Below, in pieces: positions 43,685 to 57,000 of a DNA stretch of 64,000 nucleotides. The position numbers and the translations under genes are program-made. The notes under the pieces were generated by a model. That model made no database searches, was not told the DNA's origin, and was given only the letters and a program-made list of their open reading frames with translations. This DNA is from Pyricularia pennisetigena (lineage: Eukaryota > Ascomycota > Sordariomycetes > Magnaporthales > Pyriculariaceae). Where the stretch lies: assembly GCF_004337985.1 (NCBI RefSeq), contig NC_043741.1, positions 7,358,032 through 7,422,031 of the forward strand. The letters are read 5' to 3'. Every line of letters starts with the position of its first letter. Position 1 is the first letter of the stretch.

Positions 43685-44861
43685 CTATTTCAGGGCGACA
43701 ACCAATTTCTCGCCCGAAACCTCTTTTCTCTGGAGCATCTCCACGCCCTCTATCATCGCTTCGAGGGTGTTGCCCAAGATCCGGATAGGGTGTCGCTTCA
43801 GCAAGCCCTGATCCAGCATCTTCTGCACGTCCCTGTACCACTGCACGCCGAACGCACGCATGTCGGGGTCCTCGTCCCTCTCGTACCCCTGGCTCAGGGC
43901 GAGCTTGTGGCCGAGCAAGAGAGGGCCCATTACGAAGCCCACCTTTATCGACCTGCGCTCGAGGATGTATTCGGGGTACATCTCCAGGCAGCAATAGCGG
44001 CCTCCGGCGCGGCCCATGGCCTTGTAGCAGAGGTCGACGCTCTTGGCATCGGTGAAGGGGTCGAGGATATAGGACAGGGTGTTTTTGGTATAGGCTTTGA
44101 TGTCTTGGGCGCAGGTCGGAGAGTTGTAGTCAAACACCTCCTCGGCACCGAATTTTCGGACAAGCGGGAAGTTTTTGGGAGAGCAGGTAGTGATGGGTAC
44201 GTGTCCGATCCTTTGGGTGCACTCCCCCACTCAGGACGTCAGCTACTGTAGGATTTAGAAAGACGCCGTGGTGCAGCTCGCATGCTAGAGCCCGATGGGT
44301 CACTCACAGTCGGAGAAGCTGGATCGCCATAGTGCCCACCGAGGAGCTGCCACCGTGCACGAGCACCGTCCGTGGCTTCGTGGCCGGTTCGTCCAGGGTG
44401 CCGGGCAACGCCAAGGTCCTGAACAGCGCCATGCCCAGGGTCCCGAGACCAGTCACGCCGATCCCCACGGCCTGTTCAAAAGACAAGCCGGCTGGGATTT
44501 TCAGGGTGAATTCGGACTCGGACGGCATATATTCAGTAAAGGAGCCCGATTCGGGCCGAAGAGGATTGGAGCCGTGAACTGCGCCGCACACACGGTCGCC
44601 GACTCTTAAATCTGCCACCTCCGACCCGACCCCGACGATCAGCCCTGCAAAGTCGCAGCCGTCGACCGCCCCCGGGCAGGGGAACCTCTGGTGCATTTTG
44701 TAATCGCATGGGTTGATGGCGACCGCCTTGACCTGTACCAAAACCTCGTTGGGCCGCAGTATGGGCATCGGAACATTGCGCTCGATGCGGAGGCGGTGAT
44801 CATTGCCCGTGACGACGGCGGAGCGGGATGTTGGCAGCGAAGCAGAATTCGACACTCGCAT
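43685..44861 (-). CDS. Trans-acting enoyl reductase for the PKS-NRPS
   Basis: A 359-aa medium-chain dehydrogenase/reductase from exons 44861-44308 and 44210-43685. The 97-bp intron (GTGAGT...CAAAG) joins in phase 2. The N-terminal GroES-like domain has NEVLVQVKAVAINPCDYK, and the Rossmann domain has VLVHGGSSSVGTMAIQL. FGAEEVFDY and the AGGRYCCLE region follow the family. This is the LovC/CcsC/RAP type, which docks on a highly reducing PKS lacking its own ER and reduces enoyl-ACP intermediates with NADPH. The adjacent PKS-NRPS indeed shows no ER domain between MT and KR. The gene is divergent from the Diels-Alderase gene with a 330-bp shared promoter. The start was chosen at MRVSNSASLP; an upstream in-frame ATG would add a very basic, unlikely extension. 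Confidence 0.92.
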
Positions 44862-45191
44862 GCTGGGCAATTCTTTTTTTTTTTTTCTTTTTTGTTTTGG
44901 TGGTGAACGCAGCAGGAATGGGCTACCCAATCTCGAGTCTTTGCCGTCCTTTGCCCTTCTCTTCTTCATGACCATTTTATAAAATTATGTCAAGTCTTTA
45001 TGCTTGGTGTTGCAACTCCGAATGGCTTCGGACAGGTGCTGTGTGGATTTAATATGAAGCCGAAACAAGCGGGCATAAATGGCCACCTGTATTTTGTCGC
45101 GCCTTTTATCACAGGATTTATTTCCTGTGCTGTGCGGTGCTCTAGCGCTCACCTTATCCAAATCTACTGTCGCTTTGTAGTCATCGCCACA
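44862..45191. promoter_or_regulatory. Divergent promoter of enoyl reductase and Diels-Alderase
   Basis: A 330-bp interval between two start codons facing apart, with a T-rich stretch (44874-44896) on the reductase side. Shared placement suggests co-regulation. No transcription-factor site is asserted. Confidence 0.6.
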
Positions 45192-46556
45192 ATGTTGACC
45201 CGTTTTATTTGTCTCTTCGCTCTGCTAGCCGCAGTAACTGCCACCAGCCACGGGTGGCCAGAGCCTTGGCCGTCGCACTGGCGCGACCCGAGCAGCGATG
45301 GTTCCCCTTTCCAGCAGGTTCCCATTTCGGTCGAGGACGGTGACGCGGAGCGAGGCTGCCGGCTAAGCAACATTACCTCGAACGAGATGGCAAAGGGCAG
45401 GACCATTGTGGATTTCCCCTTGAGGGCCGTGGGCAGCCTCGAGGAGCCAAAGCTTCAACCGCTCAACTCTTCGGGTGGCGAGCAGTGGGAGTTTGACGGA
45501 GTTTCCGAAGACGGGATGCAGTCGTTCATTTTTGGATTTTACCGAGACCCCAACTACGCCATCCTCGGGACTGGGAACCTGCGCTTGTCGATCGAGTTTG
45601 CATTTGCGGACCGCACACGCTTTGCCGAGGTGTATTACGCCGAGCGGTCCGTCGTCGAGACGTGCTCGCTGGGGACCCGCGGTCTTTGGATTGACGAGAA
45701 AAACGGGTGGCGTTTCTCCTTCCTTGTCGACGCAGCCATGCAGGAGGCTATCATAACCCTGGATTCGGATACTCTCAAGGGCAGGGTCACTATGAAGTCG
45801 CGGTCCAAGCCCCTCGCCGCAGATGGGACGACCTGGCCGGCCGAAAACGCATCTACGGTCACCATTCCGTACTATCACTGGTCGCAACCTATCCCGGCAG
45901 GGACGGTAGAGACGGACGTGGAGATCAAGGGCAAAGTCACTCGGTGGAAGGGCATGGGAGGCCACGAGCGGTTCTGGTCTGCCTTCAGGTGCGTTTCCAT
46001 GGTGAATTCTTTTATCTTTAAAATTGGTCTGCACCATTCTAGTCCGATGACTCCCGTCTGACGATTCCCCACCATTAGTTGGTTCACCTGCATGAGAAGC
46101 CTCCAAGCCGTACGGGCCATGCTGGGCCCTTACGTGCTGAGCTACTTCTCCTTTACTTCCAACCTCGTCCCGGACCTCACTCACCAGTCGGTCGTCTTGT
46201 TCCACGACGGGGCTCCAATCTTTCAAAGCACGGTCGGGACGCCGTCCGAGACGCAAGACTACGCCCTCGTCACCAAGACGTACGGCGGGGCCGTCACGGG
46301 CACCCTGAAGGACAAGGTCACCGGCTTCCAGCTGGAGCTCGTGTCGCCATCCCGGATGCGCCACTACACCTTTTTCGCCGAGCACCGCAGCGTTGGGTTC
46401 GAGTACATCCTCGGCGAGGGCGTCGGCGGCAGCGGCTTCTCTGCTCAGTCGAGGGGGGGACACGTCGGGTTGGACCAGTACGATGGAATCGCGCTTACCG
46501 AGGCCTTGACTTTTCCCAAGAACTCGCCGCTTTTTAGGAGCAACTATGTAGATTAG
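45192..46556 (+). CDS. Putative Diels-Alderase (lipocalin/CrtC-like fold)
   Basis: A 424-aa protein from exons 45192-45988 and 46079-46556. The 90-bp intron (GTGCGT...CATTAG) joins in phase 2. The start begins a signal-like segment, [17 protein letters not shown]. Family features include [20 protein letters not shown], the [19 protein letters not shown] block, [13 protein letters not shown] around the intron, and GFEYILGEG near the end. This matches the fungal calycin-like pericyclases such as CcsF/PyiF (cytochalasan) and Fsa2/CghA/MycB (decalin). They bind a linear polyene and promote an intramolecular [4+2] cyclisation. Position between the enoyl reductase and P450-2 supports the same role here. 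Whether it forms an isoindolone or a decalin cannot be read directly. Confidence 0.88.
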
Positions 46557-47807
46557 GGTAGACGCATTGTGCTCGATTCTGTAGTCACGTAGCGCATTGA
46601 AGTTTGAAAGCAAGGAAACCTTGTGATTGAATGTGGGTTTTGAATGAACTGAATATTTACTTAGTACTGGGAAGCGCCGTGCTAGCCTAGTTGATTCTCT
46701 TGTTGCGTTGGCTTCCTGATTCTAGCACAACATCACGTGCATATAATTTGGTCAAAAAACCTCTAGCCCCTTGGTAAAGCTGTGATTAAACCACAATCTA
46801 ATGCAGCTTAGCCATTCCCCAATGTGTAAAAAACAACATTCAACCTGCGCCTTGTAAATAACTTAACAAGGCTGATGCCCCGTCGTTAATCGCACGTAAA
46901 AGTTTGACATATCCCATGACTTTGGCAGCCTTCTTGTTTACCTGTTTTTAGGGGACATGAAGCATGTCAAAGCATACCAAATCGAGTTTGAGTGGATTTG
47001 CCAACATGGTTGTCTGGCTCAGAAGCGTATCCCTATCTCCAAGTCGAGCTATTTCCCTGGTGCATGACCCCACCATCCTGCAAATTGCAACACATCTTTG
47101 GCATCCCGACCCCGACTCCGAGCCGTGCTGACACCTCGGCGCCGATTGTACCACCTTGGCGGCACATGGTAATTTGTCACTGCATTTTTTCATTTCTTAC
47201 TGTGTCCGAGCCTGGGCCAAAGGTTCAATGTACACAAACATGGGGGTTGGCAAAGCCTGTCTCGTCATCTCAGCTCAGCCGCTTCCTTACCAGGAATGCA
47301 AAGTCCGCTTGCTTTGCGTAAATTGCTTGACATGGTAGGCGAGAATTGCATCTCTCTGCATTGGCGAGCCTTATCCTGCAGGTCAGGTAAACCAGCCTGG
47401 GAATTGTATTCGCTTGTGGGCATGGCACATGGGTGACATTAAGCGGAAAGGTGGATCCTAGTCTACGCAGTTCTGCTAGTGCGGGGACGTGGTCTTTCGG
47501 ACTCCCTGGCAACTGATCTGGGTATTCTTGTATACGTAGATCTGGATCTTTAATTAATTCCAATCTAAAGATTTCTATAGAAACTTCTTACAATTGATTC
47601 GCGAGGCTAGCATTTGGGCCATAAGCAGACTGCCCCAAGCCACCATCGTCCTCCTAATTCTCCCCTTGCCACTACCGCTTGTGCTTCAACTTATTCGGTT
47701 ATTCCAGCATGTTTTCGAGCATCCAAAGGAACATAATCGAGCCATACCTGGTCCTGCGACAGAGCTTGGCGCCTCTGAAGCTGTCTAGATGGCAACTAAC
47801 GAAAATC
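46557..47807. other. Spacer and promoter of P450-2
   Basis: No gene is supported. An in-frame ATG at 47709 would extend P450-2 by 33 residues. Confidence 0.6.
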
Positions 47808-49502
47808 ATGTCCCGCACTGCGTTTGACGGGCTGCCGTCTGGGACTTTTGTTGTCCTGGGGGTATTGGTGCTTTTCGTTGCGGTAACCCGCTTCCAATCC
47901 ATGAAAGACACACGCGCAAAAGAGATCCCAGGGCTTCCTATCGTGAAGCGAAACCACACGCACTTCCTCGACATCGTCAGAGAGGGGCGAGAGCTGGTAC
48001 GAAAAACACTCAATATCGTTTGACGCTTTTCTTTTTACTCTCCCATGCAAAAATCTAAGACACATAACAGTACCACGGCCAACCATTCATGGCTGTCAAC
48101 AAGCGGCACAGCCTCGTGGTGTTTCCGCCCTCGTGTTTCGACGAGATCAAGCGGCTTCCGGCACACACCGCGTCCGCAAAGGCATTCGTCAACACTGCCA
48201 ACTACGGCCAGTGGAGCCACGTCGGGGAGGAGTCGCCGGAGCTGGCCAAGTCGCTAATCGCGGATCTGACACGCTCGCTCCCGGCAAGGGTGCGTGTTCG
48301 ACAAGAGGAATGTCGGGACGTGTTTGACGAGGTCATCGGGCGCCGACGCGACTGGAGGGAGTTCCCACTGCTGACGACCACGTTGGAAATCATCACTCAG
48401 ATGAACGCGTGCTCCTTCGTCGGCAGGAGATTGGCTACCGACAGGAGCTGGGTCAAGTCCGTCATGATGTTGCCCATCTTCATCCACGTCGCTGTGATGC
48501 TGCTAGACGCCTGCCCCCTCGTCCTGCGGCCGTTTATCGCGCCTATTTACTTTTTGCCCAGCATCAAAAACCAATGGGATTTGAAGCGGATGCTCACCCC
48601 AGTTCTCAAGCGCGATCTCGACGAGTACCACGGGGCGACGGACAAAAAGGAATTCCTGCGGCCGCGAGCAGAAGGAAAGGTTCCCCTGACTGGCTTCCTT
48701 CTTTCCCACTACAAATCAGCCCAAGCATCCTTGAAGCAGCTGGTGTCAGACTACATCAACCTGATTTTTTATTCAACCCCAAACACCGCAGCGGTGATGT
48801 TCCACGCCCTCTGCGACTTGGCCGCTCATCCCGAAGCTGTCGACGTTCTGCGCCGGGAACTCGACGAGGTGCTAGTTGACGGGAAACTGCCCGCCACTCA
48901 TCTGCAGGAACTGAGGAAAATGGACAGTTTCCTGCGAGAATCCTTCCGGATGCACCCTTTCGGCATCTGTAAGTAATATCCATTTTCCTTGTTCCTCTTT
49001 CAGTCCGTCGCCCTTTTGCGTCCATCACCAAGTCGCAAGCACCAAAAACGCTAAATGGGTTTCTAACCTCATCCACAAAAACGCAGTCACGCTTCAACGG
49101 CGCATCGAGAAGCCCGTCCAGATCTCGGTTGGGCCTACCCTGCCCCCGGGGACGCTGATAGCCGTCGACGGGCAGGGGATCGACCAGTCCCCCGCGCTGT
49201 GGACGAACCCGAGCGGGTTCGACATGTACCGGTTCTACAACCTGCGGCAGAAGCCAGGCAACGAGAACCAGTTCCACTTCTTGACCACGGGCCCGGACTC
49301 GCCGGGCTGGGGCGACGGGACCCAGGCGTGTCCGGGCCGGTTCTTTGCCACCAACACGCTCAAGATCGCCCTGGCGCACTTTCTTCGCAACTACGACATC
49401 GAGATGAAGCCAGAGTGCCTGCCGTTGAAAACTAGGCCCATGGCGGACGGGCTTTGGTCTCCCGATGAAAAGGCGATTGCGCGCATCAGGGCGCGGACTT
49501 GA
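47808..49502 (+). CDS. Cytochrome P450 monooxygenase (P450-2 of the cluster)
   Basis: A 500-aa P450 from exons 47808-47996, 48071-48968 and 49087-49502. Introns are 74 bp (GTACGA...AACAG) and 118 bp (GTAAGT...GCAG). An N-terminal anchor is present (GTFVVLGVLVLFVAVT). The K-helix has LRESFRMHP (ExxR) and the heme loop is WGDGTQACPGRFF. The I-helix region reads LIFYSTPNTAAVM, lacking the usual acidic/alcohol pair and the Ala-Gly before Thr. This could mean altered oxygen activation or a different role. P450-1 in the same cluster keeps a more standard IHTTAGT. The downstream neighbour on the same strand is the PKS-NRPS. An upstream start at 47709 is possible but would place a polar helix before the membrane anchor. 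Confidence 0.9.
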
Positions 49503-51055
49503 AGGTCGGGCAACAGTTTTTGGGGGGTGTCTGCTATCATGATAGTGATATATATGGTTGATGGTCACTGCGTTTGTCCCTCACAGCCTACAGCTGGTAT
49601 TCTGCGGCTTGTATCGCTTGAATTGTGGGTAAAAAAAAAAGTCTTGGAAAACTCAAAATACATCATGTTACCGGCGTCACGAAGATGGCGCTTTCGTTAT
49701 GTCTCGCAACGTAAAAGGTCCTCCATTCAGGAGGTAAAGGATGCATATACATATCAACACTCGTGACTCCTCTCGTTTGCACTCTTCAAGGTATTATGTA
49801 GAAGAATCAGAAGATCCAACGAATGGTATCTCTCCAATTCGTTGTCTGGAAATCATTCCTTTGCATCAATTCTATTCTCAAAACCTCCAGATTATAGGTT
49901 CAGGCAGTGCACAAACTCGTCTGGATCCGAAGAATGTAGGGCGTCACTGTATCCTTGGAATGAAACTACAAATCCGGGAAATCCCATATTCCTGCCCAAC
50001 TCGTGGGCGCTGCAACGCTGCGAGAGCGGAGTGTGCTTATGTCGCGCTCTTCTACGCCATAATCCTGGCAACCGTAGATCTAGAATCTAGGGGAATTAAA
50101 ATTGCTGTTCCGGGGGTTGTGATTAAAGCTGATGTGGTTATTTCCAATGAGCACAGTGTACCTCAGCAAGGTACACACCTCCAGACCCTATCGTTGCACA
50201 CCGGTTACCTATTCTAGATCTAACGTTGGCTTGGCTAGTAGGAGACCTTGATGGTTTTATAAGCGAACGCTTCCTATACTGTATGCAGTACAACGCTACG
50301 TTCCATGCAATGGATAGAGGTGGGCCTCGCATAACTCGCAGCGCTGATTCAGCGTCGAAAAGAAAGGTGAAAGATTTGCAACTCGGTTAAGCCTGGATGG
50401 CGCCACCCACTCCATTGATTGGCACTTCTAAGCAGCGAGTCTGACTGCATCTGTACTTTTGTGAGTTGAGAATCACAAATACCGCACCACCTTTTTTCCG
50501 TCACAAGTTTCAGCCTCTTTGGAACATACGTCTTTACATGATCGGAGTCGCTAAGCTGGTTTAGGATGTGCTCGGAGCCGAGTTTTCGGCAAAGGCAAAG
50601 CCGCATTTGGATCTGAAGTAAGCACGGGGAGCGAATGGGGCATCTCATCGGTGTACTGACATCTTCTCCGACTGGATCCCGCATGGAAAATGTAGCAGTG
50701 CAGTATCCAGACGACGGCCAACTACAGCCGATTGCGTTTACATGGGCTAAATTGATATTGAGAAACTAAATCGTGTTATTGGGATATCAATAGTGCCTGC
50801 ATAGCATGTTGATGGCGTGATTGATAGATATACTTGGGGCGATCAACGATTCATGGTAAATATTCAAATTACCAGTTCCCTATCCGGCTTGCTCGAGTTG
50901 TCTTTTGTATAGCTATAGGTGCCCTGACAAACATCTTTGAAATATTTCGCTAGTCATCAAAAGGTTTGGCCCATCAATAGTCGATGGTTTTTCTCTCGGG
51001 ATTGCTGCTTCTAAACCCGACATAGCGGGCTTTACAGTGCCAGACCTCGATCACC
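49503..51055. other. Spacer and promoter of the PKS-NRPS
   Basis: About 1.55 kb without a supported gene. Short open frames at 49741-50217 and 50349-50684 have no motifs. Confidence 0.6.
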
Positions 51056-54000
51056 ATGTCAACATGCCGCGAGCCCATCGCCATCATCGGCACGGGATGT
51101 AGGTTCCCGGGCCAGTGCGACAACCCCTCCAAGCTATGGGACCTGCTGCAAAAGCCCAGGGACCTGCTGAGGGAGATCCCAAAAGACAGGTTCAGCTCGG
51201 AAGCGTTCTACCACCCTCAGAACCACCACCACGGCACGACCAATGTCCAACATTCCTATTTCCTGGAGGAGGACCTGCGCGATTTCGACGCCCAGTTCTT
51301 CGGCATCAACCCCGTCGAGGCCCAGTCCGTCGATCCCCAGCAGCGGCTGCTCCTCGAGACCGTGTACGAGAGTCTCGAAGCCGCTGGCCTTTCCGTCAAG
51401 GAGCTGCAGGGCTCCGACACGGCCGTCTACGTGGGCGTCATGAGCGCAGATTTCACCGACATGATTGGACGCGACCCCGAGACCTTTCCGACGTATTTCG
51501 CCACGGGGACGGCGAGGAGCATTCTCAGTAACAGGCTGTCTTATTTCTTTGACTGGAGGGGTCCTTCCATGACCATAGATACGGCTTGTTCTTCGTCCCT
51601 CATTGGTATGTATATGAGAGAGAAAAAGGATCTTTTCTCAAGACTATTCCCAGCATTTGTTTTGGGGACTTAAGGCTAACAACTGGGCAGTGAGTATCTG
51701 GTTAAAAACCGGCTCTTTGCATTTTTGTTCCGTCTTTTGTTTATTTTGTTGTGGTTGAAAACTGCAAAAAAATTAGGTCTAAACTTCTAATGCCGGACTG
51801 TACACATGAAAGGCTATGCACCAGGCGGTGCAGACGATACGTGGGGGAGAGTCATCCATCGCGGTTGTAAGTTACTCCATCTCCATTTGCAACCAACCTC
51901 TGCCAACATTGCGCCAACAAGAAACACGGGGACCGGCACTAACATGACAAAACTGGCCCCCCGCAAAGGTGGCCGGGTCCAACCTGATCCTGGGCGCAGA
52001 GCAATACGTCGCCGAGAGCAAGCTGCAGATGCTTTCGCCTACCGGCCGAAGCCGCATGTGGGATGCCGAAGCAGACGGCTACGCCAGGGGCGAAGGGGTC
52101 GCGGCCATCGTTCTCAAAAAGCTCAGCCAGGCCATCGCAGACGGCGACCACGTCGAGTGCGTGATTCGGGAGACGGGCGCCAACCAGGACGGCAGGACGC
52201 CCGGCATCACCATGCCAAGTGCCAGTGCCCAGGAGGCGTTGATCCGCGCAACATACAAAAAAGCCGGACTGGACATCAGCAAGCGCTCCGACCGCCCGCA
52301 GTATTTCGAGGCACACGGCACAGGTACGTGTAGTCCAACAAATAGCCTTGGCCTCATATCGCCCGGAACAAAAATTCGCTAACCGTCTTCCCCAGGCACG
52401 CCTGCTGGCGATCCCATCGAGGCAAAGGCCGTCAGCAACGCCTTCTTTGGGCCGGGCTCCCACTTCAAACCCACGCGTCCTGACGACACCTTGTTCGTCG
52501 GGTCCATCAAGACCGTCATAGGCCACACGGAAGGAACGGCAGGCCTGGCCGCCGTGATCAAAGCGTCGCTGGCACTGCAGGCCGGGGTGGTGCCTCCCAA
52601 CATGCTGCTCAGCAGGCTGAACCCCAAGATCGAGCCGTTTTACGGAAACCTGCAGATCCTGTCGGCGCCGCGGAAGTGGCCCGAGATCGCCGACGGTGGC
52701 GTGCGGAGGGTGAGCGTGAATAGCTTTGGGTTTGGAGGCGTTAACTGCCACGCCATTCTCGAGAGCTTCGAGCCCGCGTCTACCACCCTCGGCCTGCAGA
52801 CGCGCAACAGCATCGCGGAATGCTTCACGCCGTTCCTGTTCTCGGCAGCCTCTGAGAATGTGCTCGCGTCTCAGCTGGAGAGATATCGAGACTACGTCGC
52901 CGGTGGGAATGCGAGCGGGCCGGAGAGGCTAGACCTGCAGCGTTTATCGCTGACGCTCAGCAATCGCCGATCTGCGCTGCCTTGGCGGGCGGTAGTGCCG
53001 GCCTGCAGAAGTGTCGAGGACCTGGTTGACAAGCTCGACAGCTGCACCGACTTCACGAGCGAGTCGTCCGGCTCAGGCTCTGCAAACTCTCGGGGCGCAA
53101 GACCTCGCATTCTCGGCATCTTCACCGGCCAGGGGGCTCAATGGCCGCGCATGGGCGCCGAGCTGATCGAGAGGTCGCCTGCCGCCGCCGGGATACTGGC
53201 TCGTCTAGACGCGAGTCTCCAGTCACTTCCTTTCCGGGATCGTCCCGCATGGTCGCTGCGTGAGCAGATCCTAGCAGGCCCCGACTCGTCCTCGGTCGGC
53301 ATGGCCTCCATATCGCAGCCCGTCTGCACCGCCGTGCAGGTCATGTTGGTGGATATGTTGAGGGCGGCTGGGATTGAGTTCTCCGGGGTAGTGGGCCATT
53401 CGTCGGGCGAGATGAGCGCGGCGTACGCGGCGGGCTATCTCTCTTCCGAAGACGCCATCCGGATAGCGTACTACCGCGGCTTCCACATGAAGTCCATCAC
53501 TCGAAAAGGCGCCATGCTTGCAGTGGGGACCTCATACGACGACGCCAAAGAGCTGTGTGACCTCCCGACTTTTGAGGGCCGCGTCTGCGTCGCCGCGAGT
53601 AATTCACCCTCCAGCGTCACCTTGTCCGGCGACGCCGACGCCATCGACGAGATAAAGACGGTGCTGGACGAGGAGAAAAAGTTCACTCGCCTCCTCAAGG
53701 TCGACAGGGCCTACCACTCGCACCACATGAGGGCCAGCTCGGCGGCCTACACTGCGTCCCTGCAGCAGTGCGGCATCCGCCAGCTCTCGCGCACCGCCGC
53801 CTCCAGACGTTGCCGATGGGTGTCTAGCGTCTTTGAACGCGATGTTGCGGATTTCGCCGCAGACGGCAGCCTTCAAGCAAAGTACTGGGCTAGCAACCTG
53901 ACGATGCCCGTCATGTTCACCGAGGCGTTGCAGAAGCTCCTCGGCGACGGCCGGGACGGGGAAGGCTACGACCTGGCCGTCGAGGTTGGGCCGCACCCGG

Positions 54001-57000
54001 CGCTCAAGGGGCCTGCGTTACAAACTGTGGACGAGCGCCTCGGCGGACAGTCCATGGCGTACACGGGCGTGTTGTCTCGGGGCAAGGACGATGTGGAGTC
54101 GTTCTCGCAAGCGCTGGGGTATATATGGCGCACCTTGGGTGAAGGAGTGGTGCACTTTTCAGCCTACAGCCGGTTCATGAAGGACGAACCAGAGCAAGGA
54201 GAAGTGAAAATCACGCCCCTCAAAGGCCTGCCCAGTTACCCGTGGGATCACAACCGCAAGTTCTGGCACGAGTCGCGCCTGTCCCGCGCCTTCAGGTTCA
54301 ACAAGGACCCGCCCAACGAGCTCCTCGGACGCCAGGTCCTCGACGGCGCTCCCGATCAGCTCCGCTGGCGCAACGTCCTCAAGCGCAGCGAGATGGACTG
54401 GCTCGATGGCCACCAGGTCCAGCGCCAGACGGTTTTCCCATTCATGGGATACGTGTCTGCCTGTGTGGAAGCCTGCATCAAGATCCGTGCCGATGCTCAC
54501 GTTCGATCTATCGAGCTCCAGAACTTTGTGGTCGGTCAGGCCATCGCATTCAACGACGACGACTCGGGGATCGAGACCTTGGTCGTTCTGGACAGCATCA
54601 AGCAATCAAAAGAAAAAGGCACCAGCACAGCGTCTGCCAGGTTTGCCTTTCATTCGTCATCCAACAATGAGAGCGTGGAAATGACAACTCACGCCGGCTG
54701 CGACGTCCTTGTCGCGTATGGTGATGACGCCAGCGGTGTTCTCCCGCCCAAGGCCCAAGTCGACGACAAGTACTTTATGCTGGACGTCGATTCGGATCGG
54801 TTCTACGCCGTTCTCGAAGACATCGGACTCGGGTACTCCGGGCCCTTCCGAGCGCTCTGTGGGCTCAAGCGAAAGTTGGGCAAGGCCACGGGCCGCATAA
54901 AGAACCCGGCAAGCAGCAACCTTTGGAGAAACCCCCTTCTCCTCCACCCGGGAATGCTGGATGCGGGCATTCAGTCCATCATGCTGGCGTACTGCTATCC
55001 GGGAGATACAATGATGCGCTCGATACATCTTCCAACCGGCATCCGGCGACTGGTTATCGACCCAGAGCACTGTCGAGCCTTTGCGGGCAAGGAGACGGAA
55101 GTATTGTTCGACTCCACGGCGTCGGTAGACGCTTCTAGAGGTTTATCTGGAGACGTGAGCATATATTCGCCGGAAGGGTTCGCTTGCAAGGCAATCCAGG
55201 TTGAAGGTCTCCAGACGCAGCCCCTTTTCAACCCGACCGAGGCGAACGATTTGAACATTTTCACGGAGCTGGTATGGGATGTCGATCGACCTGACGCCAA
55301 TGAAATTGTTGGCAAGATTGACGTGCAGCAGCTCGATGCGGATCTGCTCTTCTCCCTTGAGAGGGTGGCATACTTTTATCTTGGAACCTTGGACAAGGCC
55401 ATCCCTCGCAGTGAACGTACAAACCTCGAGTGGCACTACGGTCGCCTTTTCGCTTACGTGGATCACGTCCTCTCCCGAGTGGAGAGCGGGACGAACCGGT
55501 TCGCCAGAAAAGAGTGGCAGCGCGACACCAAAGACATGATACTCGACATCTTCAACAGATACCCCGATAACATTGACCTGAGGCTTATGCGGGCGGTGGG
55601 CGAAAACATAGCCGCCGTCGTCCGTGGCGACATCACCATGCTGGAACCGATGCTGCAGGACAACATGCTCAACGACTTTTACGTCGTCGCGCACGGCATG
55701 CCTCGCTACACTGCATATTTGGCCTCGTTGGCCAGTCAGATTGGACATCGGTACCCTCACATGCACGTCTTAGAAATTGGTGCCGGCACCGGTGGCGCCA
55801 CAAAGTCGTTCCTCGGGGCGCTGGGCGACAAATTCTCGACTTACACCTTCACTGACATTTCCGGCGGCTTTTTCGAAAAGGCTAGATCGGTGTTTGCATC
55901 GCACAGCTCCAGCATGAATTTCAAAGTGCTTGATATTGAAAAGGATATTGAAGCGCAGGGATTCGCGGACGGATCCTTCGATGTTATTATCGCATCCCTG
56001 GTCCTCCATGCAACGCGCGATCTGGGTCAAACGCTCCGCAACGTCCGCCGTCTCCTAAAGCCAGGTGGCTATCTGCTGCTTCTCGAGATTACTGAAAACG
56101 ACCAAATGAGGTTTGGTCTACTGTTTGGTGGTCTGCAAGGCTGGTGGCTGGGCTACGACGACGGGCGAGCCCTGTCCCCTTGCATCGGCATCGAGGAGTG
56201 GTCAACCTACCTGAAGCAGACTGGCTTCTCGGGAATCGACACGGCGATGCCTCACGATGAGACCCTCCCCGTTCCTCTGTCCGTCATTGTATCCCAGGCG
56301 GTCGATGAAAGGATCGACCTGCTGAAACAGCCTCTACACTTACAGCGACGCCAGGCTTCGACACCCATCGTACCGCAGCTGACAATCATCGGCGGTGGGG
56401 CGTTGGCAAGGGATGTCCATCATCTCCTGGGCCTTTTTTGTGGCAGCATCAACTTGATCGAATCCTTGACCCACACGGCTCGCGAACATCTTCCAGTTGG
56501 CGGTGCTGTACTCTGCCTGAGCGACGTCGAGGAGCCGATTTTCAAGTCGATGGACGCGGACAAATTACGCGGTTTCCAGACAATCTTCAAACAGTCCAGC
56601 AGCGTTCTCTGGGTCACCCAGGGGGTTCGCGACGGAGACCCTTACTCCCGCATGGTGATAGGGTTCGGCCGCACCATCGTACTCGAGATGTTGCATCTTC
56701 GGCTGCAATTTGTCGATCTCGACGCCGGGGCACCACCTGACCCTACTGCAATCTCCGAGTTTTTGATACGCTTGCATCTGACGGAGAACTGGAAGAACGA
56801 CGGCACCAAGAGCGCGCCTCTGCTACACTCGGTCGAGCCTGAATTATACCTCGATAAAGACGGTCGGGTATTTATTCCTCGCTTCAAATTGAACAAGAGA
56901 CAGAACGATCGGTACAACTCGGCCCGTCGCGAGATCATCAAGCACGTCGCATTCCGACAACAACCCGTCGAACTTGCCCCGCCAAAGTCGCCAGACGCGC

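Noticed and set aside
51606..51812. Single ordinary intron from the GTATGT donor to the distal AG
   Set aside because: It shifts the frame in the KS domain. Only the nested two-step model gives a conserved KS sequence.
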